Shown here piece by piece: positions 22,895-31,502 of a stretch of DNA of 41,926 nucleotides (positions are counted from its first letter, which is position 1; each line of letters starts with the position of its first letter). The translations under genes were made by a program, and so were the position numbers. The stretch spans positions 1 through 41,926 of the forward strand of contig JAUSII010000059.1 in NCBI GenBank assembly GCA_030648035.1, in the 5' to 3' direction. The stretch comes from Deltaproteobacteria bacterium (GTDB lineage: Bacteria; UBA10199; SPLOWO2-01-44-7). Below the pieces are notes generated by a model, which worked only from the letters and a program-made list of their open reading frames with translations, was not told the origin of the DNA and did not search any database.

Positions 22895-24075
22895 ACAGAA
22901 TGCAAAAACAGATCGATCATACTCTTCAAACAGCCATCGACTGGCTGATAACCTCGGGCATTCAAAACTGTGACCCCCATTCCGGGCATCAGGGCGGTTT
23001 CAATGCCTGGTATAAAATTGAGACCGACAGCTACCCCTTTATTTATGCCGAAATCACCGGATATTTGACGACCCTTCTGCTGTTCCTTTACCGCGAAACA
23101 GGAAACAAAATCTGCCTTGAAAGAGCCAAAAAATCCGGGGAGTGGCTACTTAAAAAACTGGAAGAACATCCGGTCATCCCATGCCTCTTTCCGGTGACCC
23201 AGACACTCTATGATCTCAAAAAAGATTGGGCCTATGCTTTTGACAACGGCATTCTGATCAACACACTGGTCAATCTTTACCGATGTACCGGCAACAAACG
23301 ATATCTGAACAAGGCCAAAATGTTGGCTGACTGGATGATGGCCAACCTGCAAAGAAATGACGGCGGTTTTTTCTTCGCCTACAACATTGTCACGAAGGAA
23401 AAATTGTTCGACCAGGAAGAGGTCAGCTGGTCGACAACCCGGGGGAGTTTTTCCGGAAAAATTGCCATCGGTCTCCTCAACCTTTTTACAGAAACAGGTG
23501 AAAAACGATATAAACAAAGTGCCGAACGCCTGTTGCATTACTGCCTCTGCTATCAGGCGCCGGAGGGCAATTTTTATTCCTACGCAACACAACCCGGCAC
23601 ACATTTGCATCCTCACACCTATACTCTCGAAGCCCTCTTTATCGCCGGCCACGTTTTGAAGAACAAACATTGGACGGAAGCCGCCCTCAAGGGTCTCAAG
23701 TGGAATTATGCGGCACAAAAACCTTCCGGTGAATTCCCCAGAAAATGGTTCGATAAGAAATTTATTTACTGTGAACGCAATGATATCCTGGCGCAGAATA
23801 TCCGTCTGGGCATACTGGGCCGGGTTTCCGGACTAACCGGCAGAGTCTTCGATAAAAAACTGGACCGCAGTGTTGCAAGATTGCTGACAAAACAATGCAC
23901 CGACCCCCATCCACGGGCAAATGGGGGGTTTCTTTTTGGAATTGGGGAAGAGGGGAACAAAACCCGACATGTCAACGTTTGGGTCACAGCCTTTTCCATT
24001 CAGGCGCTGTCGTTTTATCAAAAATGGCAAAAGCAAAAAACAAAATTTGAGTTTGATCCATTTCTCTTTGTATGA
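22885..24075 (+). CDS. Alpha/alpha-toroid protein, possible glycan-acting enzyme
   Basis: A 396-residue soluble protein without a signal peptide. It has repeated helix-pair units with aromatic and Gly-rich turns: GGFNAWYKIE, YAEITGYLTTLLLFLYRETG, AYAFDNGILINTLVNLYRCTG, GGFFFAYNIVT, SGKIAIGLLNLFTETGE and THLHPHTYTLEALFIAGHVL. Spacing of about 60 residues fits an (alpha/alpha)6 barrel as in six-hairpin glycosidases, C5-epimerases and related lyases. I do not recognise the specific family. Acidic residues in WAYAFDNG and HxHxY could be catalytic but this is a guess. It overlaps the GT2 gene by 10 bp and the next methyltransferase gene by 4 bp, so it belongs to the polysaccharide operon. As it lacks an export signal it probably acts on a cytoplasmic sugar intermediate. 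Confidence 0.7.
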   Translation: MALNRMQKQIDHTLQTAIDWLITSGIQNCDPHSGHQGGFNAWYKIETDSYPFIYAEITGYLTTLLLFLYRETGNKICLERAKKSGEWLLKKLEEHPVIPCLFPVTQTLYDLKKDWAYAFDNGILINTLVNLYRCTGNKRYLNKAKMLADWMMANLQRNDGGFFFAYNIVTKEKLFDQEEVSWSTTRGSFSGKIAIGLLNLFTETGEKRYKQSAERLLHYCLCYQAPEGNFYSYATQPGTHLHPHTYTLEALFIAGHVLKNKHWTEAALKGLKWNYAAQKPSGEFPRKWFDKKFIYCERNDILAQNIRLGILGRVSGLTGRVFDKKLDRSVARLLTKQCTDPHPRANGGFLFGIGEEGNKTRHVNVWVTAFSIQALSFYQKWQKQKTKFEFDPFLFV

Positions 24076-24713
24076 ACTTCGCCGACTTTATTTTTTTTCC
24101 GATCAGGGCCCTCTTTGTCCATGAAGAAAACCGGATGGGGCTGACCTCTTTGAGAAATGAGCGGATGGCTTATGCCGCAAGCGAGGTGACCGGCTACAAT
24201 CTGGATGTCGGCTGTGGGCGGCACAATCTTTTTATTCGCAAATATCTCCAGGGAAATGGCAAAGGGGTGGATGCCTTCCCCCGCCCCGGTCTCAACCCCG
24301 ATCAGATATTACAGGACCCCAAACATTTTCCTTTCAGCGACAACACGTTTGACTCGGCCACTTTCGTCTCTTCCTTAAATCACATTCCCAAAGAACTCCG
24401 CCTTGTGGAATTGAAGGAGGCCTGGCGGTGCTTAAAGCCGGGCGGAAAAATTGTCATCACCATGGGGGGCTGGATAATCAAGGCCTTCAGCTATCAGTGG
24501 GTCGCTTTGCATGACAAACTGTTTCACGGTGATTTTAATTGGGATCCTGCCGGCCGTGGAGGATTAAGGGCCTCTGAATCCTACTTTTTATCCAAAAAAA
24601 CGATCCGACATCTTCTTGAGGAGGCCGGTTTTCAAAAGTGTGTCGTCAAAAATATGCCCACACAATGGGGGTTGCATTTTCTTGTGACCGCCTATAAACC
24701 GACAACATCATGA
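24072..24713 (+). CDS. SAM-dependent methyltransferase
   Basis: A 213-residue class I methyltransferase. Motif I is NLDVGCGRHNLF (about residues 43-54), followed by GKGVDAFPRPG, the FPFSDNTFDSATFVSSLNHI block (motif II) and CLKPGGKIVITMGGW (motif III). A C-terminal region SKKTIRHLLEEAGF closes the fold. ATGA overlaps at both ends couple it to the toroid protein and to the SDR gene. The substrate is probably a sugar intermediate of the locus. Confidence 0.85.
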   Translation: MNFADFIFFPIRALFVHEENRMGLTSLRNERMAYAASEVTGYNLDVGCGRHNLFIRKYLQGNGKGVDAFPRPGLNPDQILQDPKHFPFSDNTFDSATFVSSLNHIPKELRLVELKEAWRCLKPGGKIVITMGGWIIKAFSYQWVALHDKLFHGDFNWDPAGRGGLRASESYFLSKKTIRHLLEEAGFQKCVVKNMPTQWGLHFLVTAYKPTTS

Positions 24714-25681
24714 AAAATTATTACAAAGACAAAAAGGTATTGGTGACCGGGGCCGATGGCTTCATCGGCTTCCACCTGACAGAGAGACTTGTCGCCTGCG
24801 GCGCCGACGTCTCTGTATTCGTACGCGCCAATTCGACAACCGGCACCAACATGTTACGCCTCAAAAACATTTCCCATCTGACCTCAAAACTTAAAACCAT
24901 CATCGCGGCCGATATCGGAAGCCGTGATGCAACAGAATTGATCAAGAAGGAAAAGCCCCGGATTATTTTTCATCTTGCCGCAGATGCCTATGTCAACCGG
25001 TCGTTCAAACAACCCAGAGAGGTGATACGCACCAATGTGGATGGCACCATCAACGTGTTGCATGCCTGTCTTGACGAAAACGGAAAACCGGCTGACTGGG
25101 TGGAAAGAATTGTCTGCACCTCCTCGAGTGAAATCTACGGACATCATGAAGAGCCGATTGACGAATCTTTCGAGTTAAAACCGAGTTCACCCTATGGCGC
25201 CAGCAAAGCGGCGGCCGACAGAATTGCCTTTTCCTATTTCAACACCTTTGGCCTTCCCGTGGCCATCATAAGGCCCTTCAACACCTATGGACCGAGACAC
25301 ACCTATGATGCACCCCCCAAATTTATTGCACTGGCACTTGCGGACAAGGACATTACGATCTACGGAGACGGCACCCAAACGCGGGATCTTTCCTATGTGG
25401 ATGACACGGTGGAGGGTTTTTTGACCATGGGTTTTCATAAAGAGGCTGAGGGAGAGGCTGTCAATTTTGGAACAGGCAAAGATACAAGCATCAAAGACCT
25501 CGCACAAAAAATCATCACCCTATCGGGGAGCACTTCCAAGATTGTCCATGTGGCACCACGCCTGGCGGAGGTCCAACGCCTCTGTTCCAATCCGTCCAAA
25601 GCCAAAAAATTATTCGGATGGAAGGCCGGAATTTCCCTGGAAGAAGGTTTGCGAAGAAATATCGCCTGGATGAAGCAATAG
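24710..25681 (+). CDS. SDR sugar-nucleotide dehydratase/epimerase
   Basis: A 323-residue extended SDR. The cofactor site is VLVTGADGFIGFHL, with IIFHLAADAYVN, CTSSSEIYG and the catalytic YGASK (Y-x3-K). NTYGPRHTYDA and DGTQTRDLSYVDDTV are typical of dTDP-glucose and GDP-mannose 4,6-dehydratases and UDP-sugar 4-epimerases. It starts with an ATGA overlap and no gap. Its last 72 bp are overlapped by the oppositely oriented GT39-like gene. The exact sugar substrate is not determined. Confidence 0.88.
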   Translation: MKNYYKDKKVLVTGADGFIGFHLTERLVACGADVSVFVRANSTTGTNMLRLKNISHLTSKLKTIIAADIGSRDATELIKKEKPRIIFHLAADAYVNRSFKQPREVIRTNVDGTINVLHACLDENGKPADWVERIVCTSSSEIYGHHEEPIDESFELKPSSPYGASKAAADRIAFSYFNTFGLPVAIIRPFNTYGPRHTYDAPPKFIALALADKDITIYGDGTQTRDLSYVDDTVEGFLTMGFHKEAEGEAVNFGTGKDTSIKDLAQKIITLSGSTSKIVHVAPRLAEVQRLCSNPSKAKKLFGWKAGISLEEGLRRNIAWMKQ

Positions 25682-27112
25682 AGTGTTTTTATCCAGAGTA
25701 AAAACAATCCCGCGCTCAAGCCCGGTCTTTTCAAGAAGGGCGCGGGCGGCAGGCTCTCCCCTCCAGACGGCGATGTTTCTTTTGGCATACAGAAGAATCT
25801 GGTAATGCGGATAAAAAGAGGGCGAACGGACAAACACCACTTCGTCCGGCCTGGCCAATGCCCTGATTTTTTCACCGATGACCTTATACTGCAAATCCGG
25901 AGAGCGGTTGATAAACCAGAACTGAAAAACAGAAAGCAGAATGAGCCCGATAAAAACCGCGGTGAAGACAGGCCTCCAATGCGCCTGAAGGCCACGAAAC
26001 AGAAGAGCCGCGATCAACGCAATATAGAGAGTGGCCTTCAACGGAAAAAAAGCGTGATAGGTGGTGACATTGATAAAAACAAGATCAAAAAAGAGGACGG
26101 GCAGAATCGCCAGCACCAGAATTCTTTTTTCCAATCCCGTCAAAGATATTTTCTCTTTTTTCCAAAAAAGAAACGCAAACATCCCACCCAAAAAAATCAA
26201 AAAGGGAAGATGTGCGGCCATATAATAGAGCGGAATATTCCGGAGCGGCCCGGCTCCATGAAAACCGGTGCGTTGGGACAATCTTCCAAAAGCATGCTCC
26301 GCATAGACCGCCCAGCCATCGATCTGCGAAAATTGCCATAAAACAAGCCCCACCGAAAAAAGAATAGCCGCCGCAACACATCCGGACAATATTCTGTATT
26401 CCCGGTCTCGCCATTGCAGAAGAGACATCCCCAGAAGAACAGACGCAAGAAACAATCCGAGCCAGTCGTTGCAGATCATGAAAAAAACATCCGCCCCCAG
26501 CAGACAAGCCCATCGCCACCGATTTTGCTCCCCCTGATGCCATTTCAAAAAAAGCAACAACCCCAGAATGAAAAAAAACTGGCCCAACGATTCCGCCGCG
26601 TAGGCATTGCCGTGAAACCAGAGGGCAACCGGCGAAAAAACATAAATAACAAACCCCAGGAGGGCCGGCTTGTTCAATGGAGAATCCTCTTTTCGAAAAA
26701 GGGCGGACAAAACGATATAGACCAGCATGCTGATCAAAAAGTGAAGGCAGAGATTGAATATCTGCAGAGACAGAATCGTTGGAGAGATATGGAATAATTT
26801 AAAAGCGAGAAATGGAAGAAGGATCGAAAGCGTACCTCGGGAGACATAATAAAAATTGCCGTTTTTATCCATGATGCTGGAGGGTTCATCCTGCACATAC
26901 TTGTCTCCCGGGTTGGCGTAGGTCAAAACATGGTTGAAGGCATATTTTAAAGCCCCCTCTGCAGTCCAGGTCTCGATTGGTTTCAAAGCATGGGCTGTAA
27001 TATCTTCGTGGTGCCGACTCACGGGTCTATTCAAAAAAGGAAGGCGAATCAAAACGCTGACCGAAAAAATGGCAAGCAAAAGAAGAAAAACACGGGATTT
27101 ATTTTGAAACAT
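25610..27112 (-). CDS. GT39-like membrane glycosyltransferase, inverted
   Basis: A 500-residue membrane protein. It has a first membrane segment (VFLLLLAIFSVSVLIRLPFL) and then a periplasmic-side loop with SRHHEDITAHAL, an acidic pair in the position used by polyprenyl-phosphate-mannose-type transferases. About nine or ten more hydrophobic segments follow, then a soluble C-terminal domain of ~110 residues. It should transfer a sugar from a lipid phosphate on the periplasmic side. It is the only inverted gene between the SDR and the tandem GT39-like genes. Its last ~23 codons read antisense through the end of the SDR gene, and may be an acquired tail. There are 58 bp to the divergent next start. 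Confidence 0.8.
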   Translation of the reverse strand: MFQNKSRVFLLLLAIFSVSVLIRLPFLNRPVSRHHEDITAHALKPIETWTAEGALKYAFNHVLTYANPGDKYVQDEPSSIMDKNGNFYYVSRGTLSILLPFLAFKLFHISPTILSLQIFNLCLHFLISMLVYIVLSALFRKEDSPLNKPALLGFVIYVFSPVALWFHGNAYAAESLGQFFFILGLLLFLKWHQGEQNRWRWACLLGADVFFMICNDWLGLFLASVLLGMSLLQWRDREYRILSGCVAAAILFSVGLVLWQFSQIDGWAVYAEHAFGRLSQRTGFHGAGPLRNIPLYYMAAHLPFLIFLGGMFAFLFWKKEKISLTGLEKRILVLAILPVLFFDLVFINVTTYHAFFPLKATLYIALIAALLFRGLQAHWRPVFTAVFIGLILLSVFQFWFINRSPDLQYKVIGEKIRALARPDEVVFVRSPSFYPHYQILLYAKRNIAVWRGEPAARALLEKTGLERGIVFTLDKNTLLLHPGDISSQTFFQGNSGLPSE

Positions 27113-27170
27113 GAAAAGAAACTAACATGTCCTTTTCAAAAACTTCAAGAGGTAATAGGAATGCACACAG

Positions 27171-28886
27171 ATGGAAACCCTCATTCAACGATTTTTGAGT
27201 TTAGACCATCATCTGATGCCGGAGACTGTTCTGCAAATTCATTTGTTTGAAGAATGGATCCTGCTTTTTTTTATTCTCATTGCTCTCGCCTTCACCTTCA
27301 GAAAATATCTCCATTTTTCTTCCCGATGGATAACACGGATTATTTTCTGCCTGATTCTTGGCAATGCCGTTCTATTGAGACTGGTTTCTTTTGACAGGGG
27401 TTTCGAAACAATGGTCCCCTTTGACAGCTTTCATTACACGATTGCCGCTTCTGAACTGGCAAAAACAGGAGACCTTACCCTTCCCATCAACCAGGAAAAC
27501 CATCCCATTGGCAAAGCGCCCGGATTTTCCCTGTTGCTTGCCCCTGTCTATATTCTCTTTCAAAATCATCTGGGCGCCGCCATTTTGTGTCCCCTTCTGC
27601 TCGGCATTCTTTCCCTCTTTCTCCTGTATCACCTTTCAAAACGAATGACCGATCCTCCAACGGCTCTGCTTGCCCTTTTGCTGATGGCATTCTCGCCCCT
27701 GCATATTACCTATAGCAAAATGTTGTTTCCATCGATGAGCGCCCTGTTTTTCACATTGACAGCCACACTGTTGCTGACGACAGAAAAGCGGCATTTAAAA
27801 AATTTGTTTCTCTCCGGCCTGTGCTTTGGGTTCGCGGCAACGATTCGATATCTCACCATTGCCTCCATCCCCGCCGCATTTTGCTACTTGCTGCTCCAAA
27901 GGAACACAAACGCTTCAGAGCGGCTGAAAAATATGGCGGCCGTTTCACTGGGCCTCCTCCTTCCCATCGCGGGTCTTCTTTTTTATCAATGGCTTGTTTT
28001 TGGAACACCCTGGCAAACCGGTTACGATTATTGGGAACACTTTTTACCCATCATCCAAAAACGTTTTTCATGGGAATACGCCTTTGGAATTCCACCGTCG
28101 GATGGCGTCAGTCCCAACGTGCCATTTGCATTACTGCATGCCACAGGTGCTTACATCCCCGGCACCGATATTTTAACAAGCAGACCCGATCAAATTCTGC
28201 TTGCCATTGTCATATGGCTTTTTGCCCTGGCCGGTTTTGTTTCCATTTACAAAAAAAACAGGCCTTTTTTCTGGTTTATTCTCATTTTCTTTCTGGGCTC
28301 CTGGCTGCCTCATATTTTCTATGTTTCACAAACAGGCCGCTATATGTTGCCCAATGTCCCATTTATTCTATTGGTGAGCGCCGCCGGCATGACCCGATTA
28401 TTGCGAAAAGTTTCTTCAAGCGTGCAAGGGAGGGCCAAAAAAATCCTTCTTTTGGGTCTCCTTGGTTTTATCCCCTTTGCCACTTCTTTTTCCCACTACC
28501 CCTTTGAAAAAGGGAACCAGGAATTTTTGACGATGACCCGGGAAACAATCCCTTTTCCGGCTTATCTTGTCACCGATTTTGACGCCATGCTTTTTACCCA
28601 CCTCGTGGGACGCCCCCGGCAAATTACGGTCATTGCCTTGTCTGACGACGTTCTTTATGCAGAACGCTCCCGTTATTTGAGAGGGGAAAAGCTCCCGCCG
28701 GCACTATGGGGAGCGGCTCAACACCTGGATCGACTGAAGACACTTTTGCAAAAAGATTCCGCCGTCTATTGCGTCCTGTTTTTCAAGGAAAAAAATCGGG
28801 TGGCATATAAAAAAATTCTGGATACATTCGACTCGGAAGAAGTGGCCCGGTCGGAACATTATCAGCTCCTTCGGCTGAAACTATGA
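27171..28886 (+). CDS. GT39-like membrane glycosyltransferase, tandem copy 1
   Basis: A 571-residue membrane protein with about 11 hydrophobic segments. After the first segments it has FDRGFETMVPFDSFHYTI and HPIGKAPGFSLLLAPVY, which fit the first periplasmic loop of GT39/ArnT-type transferases; the usual acidic pair reads DS in place of DE. LLMAFSPLHITYSKM matches the conserved inner segment of the family. The C-terminal ~120 residues are soluble. It should use a polyprenyl-phosphate sugar in the periplasm. It is clearly paralogous to the next gene along its whole length, including the unusual N-terminal DHHLMPETVLQIHL. The ATG has a weak AGGA site 10 bases upstream; an out-of-frame ATG at 27161 lies nearer a GAGG. 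Confidence 0.82.
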   Translation: METLIQRFLSLDHHLMPETVLQIHLFEEWILLFFILIALAFTFRKYLHFSSRWITRIIFCLILGNAVLLRLVSFDRGFETMVPFDSFHYTIAASELAKTGDLTLPINQENHPIGKAPGFSLLLAPVYILFQNHLGAAILCPLLLGILSLFLLYHLSKRMTDPPTALLALLLMAFSPLHITYSKMLFPSMSALFFTLTATLLLTTEKRHLKNLFLSGLCFGFAATIRYLTIASIPAAFCYLLLQRNTNASERLKNMAAVSLGLLLPIAGLLFYQWLVFGTPWQTGYDYWEHFLPIIQKRFSWEYAFGIPPSDGVSPNVPFALLHATGAYIPGTDILTSRPDQILLAIVIWLFALAGFVSIYKKNRPFFWFILIFFLGSWLPHIFYVSQTGRYMLPNVPFILLVSAAGMTRLLRKVSSSVQGRAKKILLLGLLGFIPFATSFSHYPFEKGNQEFLTMTRETIPFPAYLVTDFDAMLFTHLVGRPRQITVIALSDDVLYAERSRYLRGEKLPPALWGAAQHLDRLKTLLQKDSAVYCVLFFKEKNRVAYKKILDTFDSEEVARSEHYQLLRLKL

Positions 28887-30649
28887 AATTTCACCCTTTT
28901 GAAAATATCGTTCTAAAATTTTTCAGCACTGACCACGCATTGATGTTCGAAACGATCCGGCAAATTCATTTATTGGAAAAATGGGGCCTTTTGACTCTTC
29001 TGGGCCTGTGCCTTCTGTTTGTTTGCAGGCAACGACTTTGTTTTTCCTCCAAATGGTTCATAATAACGATTTTTTGTTTGATTTTGATAAATGGCATTTT
29101 ACTGCGTGCCACCTCCCCACAACAAGGTTTCGAAACAATGGTCTGGTTTGACAGTGTGCACTACACAATTTCGGCAAAAACATTTCTACAAACGGGCCAC
29201 TTCTGGATTCCGATCAACGAGATGATGCACCCCAGCGGCAAGTCTCCGGGGTTTTCCCTTTTTCTGGCACCCCTCTATTTTTTCTTTACCGACAATCTGG
29301 GCACCGCTGTCTGGGTTCCCTTTCTATCCGGTCTTGGCTCTCTTTTTGTTTTTTATCTCTTCGCAAAAAAATGTGGGGGCCGGGAGACAGCACTTTTTGC
29401 CTTTCTGTTGCTGGCGCTCTCCCCTCTGCATATCACTTACAGCAAACTCATTATGCCTTCGATCATTCCCCTTTTTCTGATTTTGGCCGGCAGTCTTCTT
29501 TTGATCCATTCCAGAAAAAATTCTTTTCTATTTTTTGCCGGTCTCCTTTTCGGACTTTCAGCCATTACCCGATATCTGACCATTGCCATTTTTCCCGCCA
29601 CGGTAGCCTACCTTCTTTTACAGATCACGGAACCTTTTCGGGAACGGCTTAAAAAAACAGCCGCGCTGGGGCTGGGAATTGCAATCCCGCTGGCGTGGCT
29701 TTTATGGCACCAGTGGAGCGCATTTGGCTCCCCCTGGATTACCGATTACGATTATTGGAATCATTTTCATCCAAACATCCAAAAACCGTTTTCACTGGCT
29801 TATGGTTTCCTTGTCCCCCCCACCTCCGGCGGAAGTCCCAATATTTTATTCAATCTGGTCAGCGCCACCGGAGCCTACATCCCCTACCCCAACATCCTGA
29901 CCAGCCGGCCCGACCAACTCCTGCTGGCACTTCTGCTTTGGTCTCTGGCATGGATCGGTTTTGTCCATTTTTATCACATCAATCGGCCCCTTTTTTATTT
30001 TCTTCTGACCGCTGTCGCCGGCTATTATTTTTCTCATGCCTTCCTTTTTTCACAGACGGCCCACTTCATGCTTCCAGTTGTCCCTTTTGTTTTACTGGCG
30101 GCCGCAAGCGGTTGCCATGCTTGCATGGAAAAGCTCTCCCCACGAAAAACGGCCCTGCTCTACAGCTTCTGCCTTGTCGGTCTTGTCAGTTTTCTCCCTT
30201 TCGCTTATTCCTTTTCGCATCCCCCTTTTAAGCCGGAACAGCAGGAATATCTGCAGATGATTCGCCAAAATCTGCCGGAGCATTCCGTGCTTATTTCTGA
30301 TTATGAAGCAGCTCTCTTTACAGAAGAGGTGGGACAAAAGAAAAAAATCACTCTCATGGCCATCTCCCCAGTCACCGTCTATGCCGACCGACAACGCTAT
30401 TTGAAAGGGCAAACACTCCCTCCTGCCATTGAAGCCGCTACAAAAAATCTGGAAAAAATAGGGGGGTGGCTGGCAGAAAAAAGGCCGGTCTATCTGGCCC
30501 TTTTGAACGCGGCCCAATATCAGTCCGAACTGGAAAAACTCGCAGACAATTTTATTTTGGAACCGACGACGGACTCCGTGAAACATTTCAGGCTTTTTCG
30601 ACTTCAACCTTTCTCCAAAAATCGAGCACTTCCTTCAGACTTTGAGTAA
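28883..30649 (+). CDS. GT39-like membrane glycosyltransferase, tandem copy 2
   Basis: A 588-residue paralogue of the preceding gene with the same layout: DHALMFETIRQIHLLEKWG at the start, FETMVWFDSVHYTISA in the first loop, GKSPGFSLFLAPLYFF, LLALSPLHITYSKL, and YDYWNHFHPNIQKPFSLAYG. It overlaps copy 1 by 4 bp, indicating tandem duplication and translational coupling. The two have diverged enough to suggest different sugars or acceptors. The last ~14 residues (QPFSKNRALPSDFE) extend past the point where copy 1 stops and are read antisense to the convergent SDR gene. Confidence 0.82.
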   Translation: MKFHPFENIVLKFFSTDHALMFETIRQIHLLEKWGLLTLLGLCLLFVCRQRLCFSSKWFIITIFCLILINGILLRATSPQQGFETMVWFDSVHYTISAKTFLQTGHFWIPINEMMHPSGKSPGFSLFLAPLYFFFTDNLGTAVWVPFLSGLGSLFVFYLFAKKCGGRETALFAFLLLALSPLHITYSKLIMPSIIPLFLILAGSLLLIHSRKNSFLFFAGLLFGLSAITRYLTIAIFPATVAYLLLQITEPFRERLKKTAALGLGIAIPLAWLLWHQWSAFGSPWITDYDYWNHFHPNIQKPFSLAYGFLVPPTSGGSPNILFNLVSATGAYIPYPNILTSRPDQLLLALLLWSLAWIGFVHFYHINRPLFYFLLTAVAGYYFSHAFLFSQTAHFMLPVVPFVLLAAASGCHACMEKLSPRKTALLYSFCLVGLVSFLPFAYSFSHPPFKPEQQEYLQMIRQNLPEHSVLISDYEAALFTEEVGQKKKITLMAISPVTVYADRQRYLKGQTLPPAIEAATKNLEKIGGWLAEKRPVYLALLNAAQYQSELEKLADNFILEPTTDSVKHFRLFRLQPFSKNRALPSDFE

Positions 30650-31502
30650 GAGGTATTTTTGGTTCCCATCCGGTCAAACGCCTCAACTTGGAACTATCTC
30701 CCATGAAAGTTGAGGAATCGCCCGGACGCTGTTTGGCAGGATCAAATGCCACCGTAATTTTCACTGGAATAAATTCCAGCAATTGATGCAGGAGTTCCTT
30801 CAGAAAAACCACCTTTCCGGAGGCAATATTATAAACCTCACCGGCAATACCTTCTGTTGCAATAAGCCAATAAGCCCGCACCACATCACGCACATCCAAA
30901 AAATCACGGCCGGTTTCCAGATTGCCGACAGGAAGAACCGGTGGAATAAGCCCCCGTTCGATCCGAACCAACAGACGAACCCAGTCGTTGGCAACATCGG
31001 TCTTTTTTACAGACGGCCCGATATGATTGAATGAACGGGCACGCACAATGGAAAGGTCAAAACCCCGAAAATGCTGATACCCCAAAAAATCCAGCGCCAT
31101 TTTGCTTGTGGCATATGGATTCACGGGTCTTAAAGGCTGGTCTTCCACAATAGGCAATGCCGAAGGAGGCACCAAGCCATATTCCTCACTGCTACCCGCA
31201 ACAAGAATACGCGACTTCAGTGATAATTTACGAACCGCTTCAAAAATGTGGAGTCCCGGCAAAACGTTGTTGTTCATAGTACCGGCGGGATCTTTCCAGG
31301 AAACAGGTATGGAGGATTGGGCCGCCAGATGAAAAATAATATCGGGTCTTGTTTTGTCGAGAATGGCCTCAACCGCATGGCGATCCATCAAATCACAATC
31401 GTGACGCTCCAGGGGAACAACCTCCCCCAAACGATTCTCCCGAATATAACGCACCAGATGAGAGCCAGCCAAACCTCCCGCGCCTGTGATTAAAATTTTC
31501 AT
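30588..31502 (-). CDS. SDR, GDP-4-keto-6-deoxymannose reductase-like
   Basis: A 304-residue SDR. The cofactor motif is ILITGAGGLAGSHLV; IIFHLAAQSSIPVSWKD, AGSSEEYG, the catalytic YATSK, and RARSFNHIGP follow. The FNHIGP element and the SSEEYG form resemble the Rmd family, which reduces GDP-4-keto-6-deoxymannose to GDP-rhamnose; RDFLDVRDVVRAYW also fits. GDP-mannose dehydratase is not certain in the window, so the true substrate is open. It overlaps the GT2 gene by 4 bp in a two-gene inverted segment, and its 3' end overlaps the convergent GT39-like copy 2 by 62 bp. Confidence 0.85.
   Translation of the reverse strand: MKILITGAGGLAGSHLVRYIRENRLGEVVPLERHDCDLMDRHAVEAILDKTRPDIIFHLAAQSSIPVSWKDPAGTMNNNVLPGLHIFEAVRKLSLKSRILVAGSSEEYGLVPPSALPIVEDQPLRPVNPYATSKMALDFLGYQHFRGFDLSIVRARSFNHIGPSVKKTDVANDWVRLLVRIERGLIPPVLPVGNLETGRDFLDVRDVVRAYWLIATEGIAGEVYNIASGKVVFLKELLHQLLEFIPVKITVAFDPAKQRPGDSSTFMGDSSKLRRLTGWEPKIPLTQSLKEVLDFWRKVEVEKA

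Noticed and set aside
27161-27171. ATG at 27161 as the start of a small gene or of the GT39-like gene
   Set aside because: It is out of frame with the GT39-like gene. The frame stays open for about 30 codons but encodes nothing recognisable.
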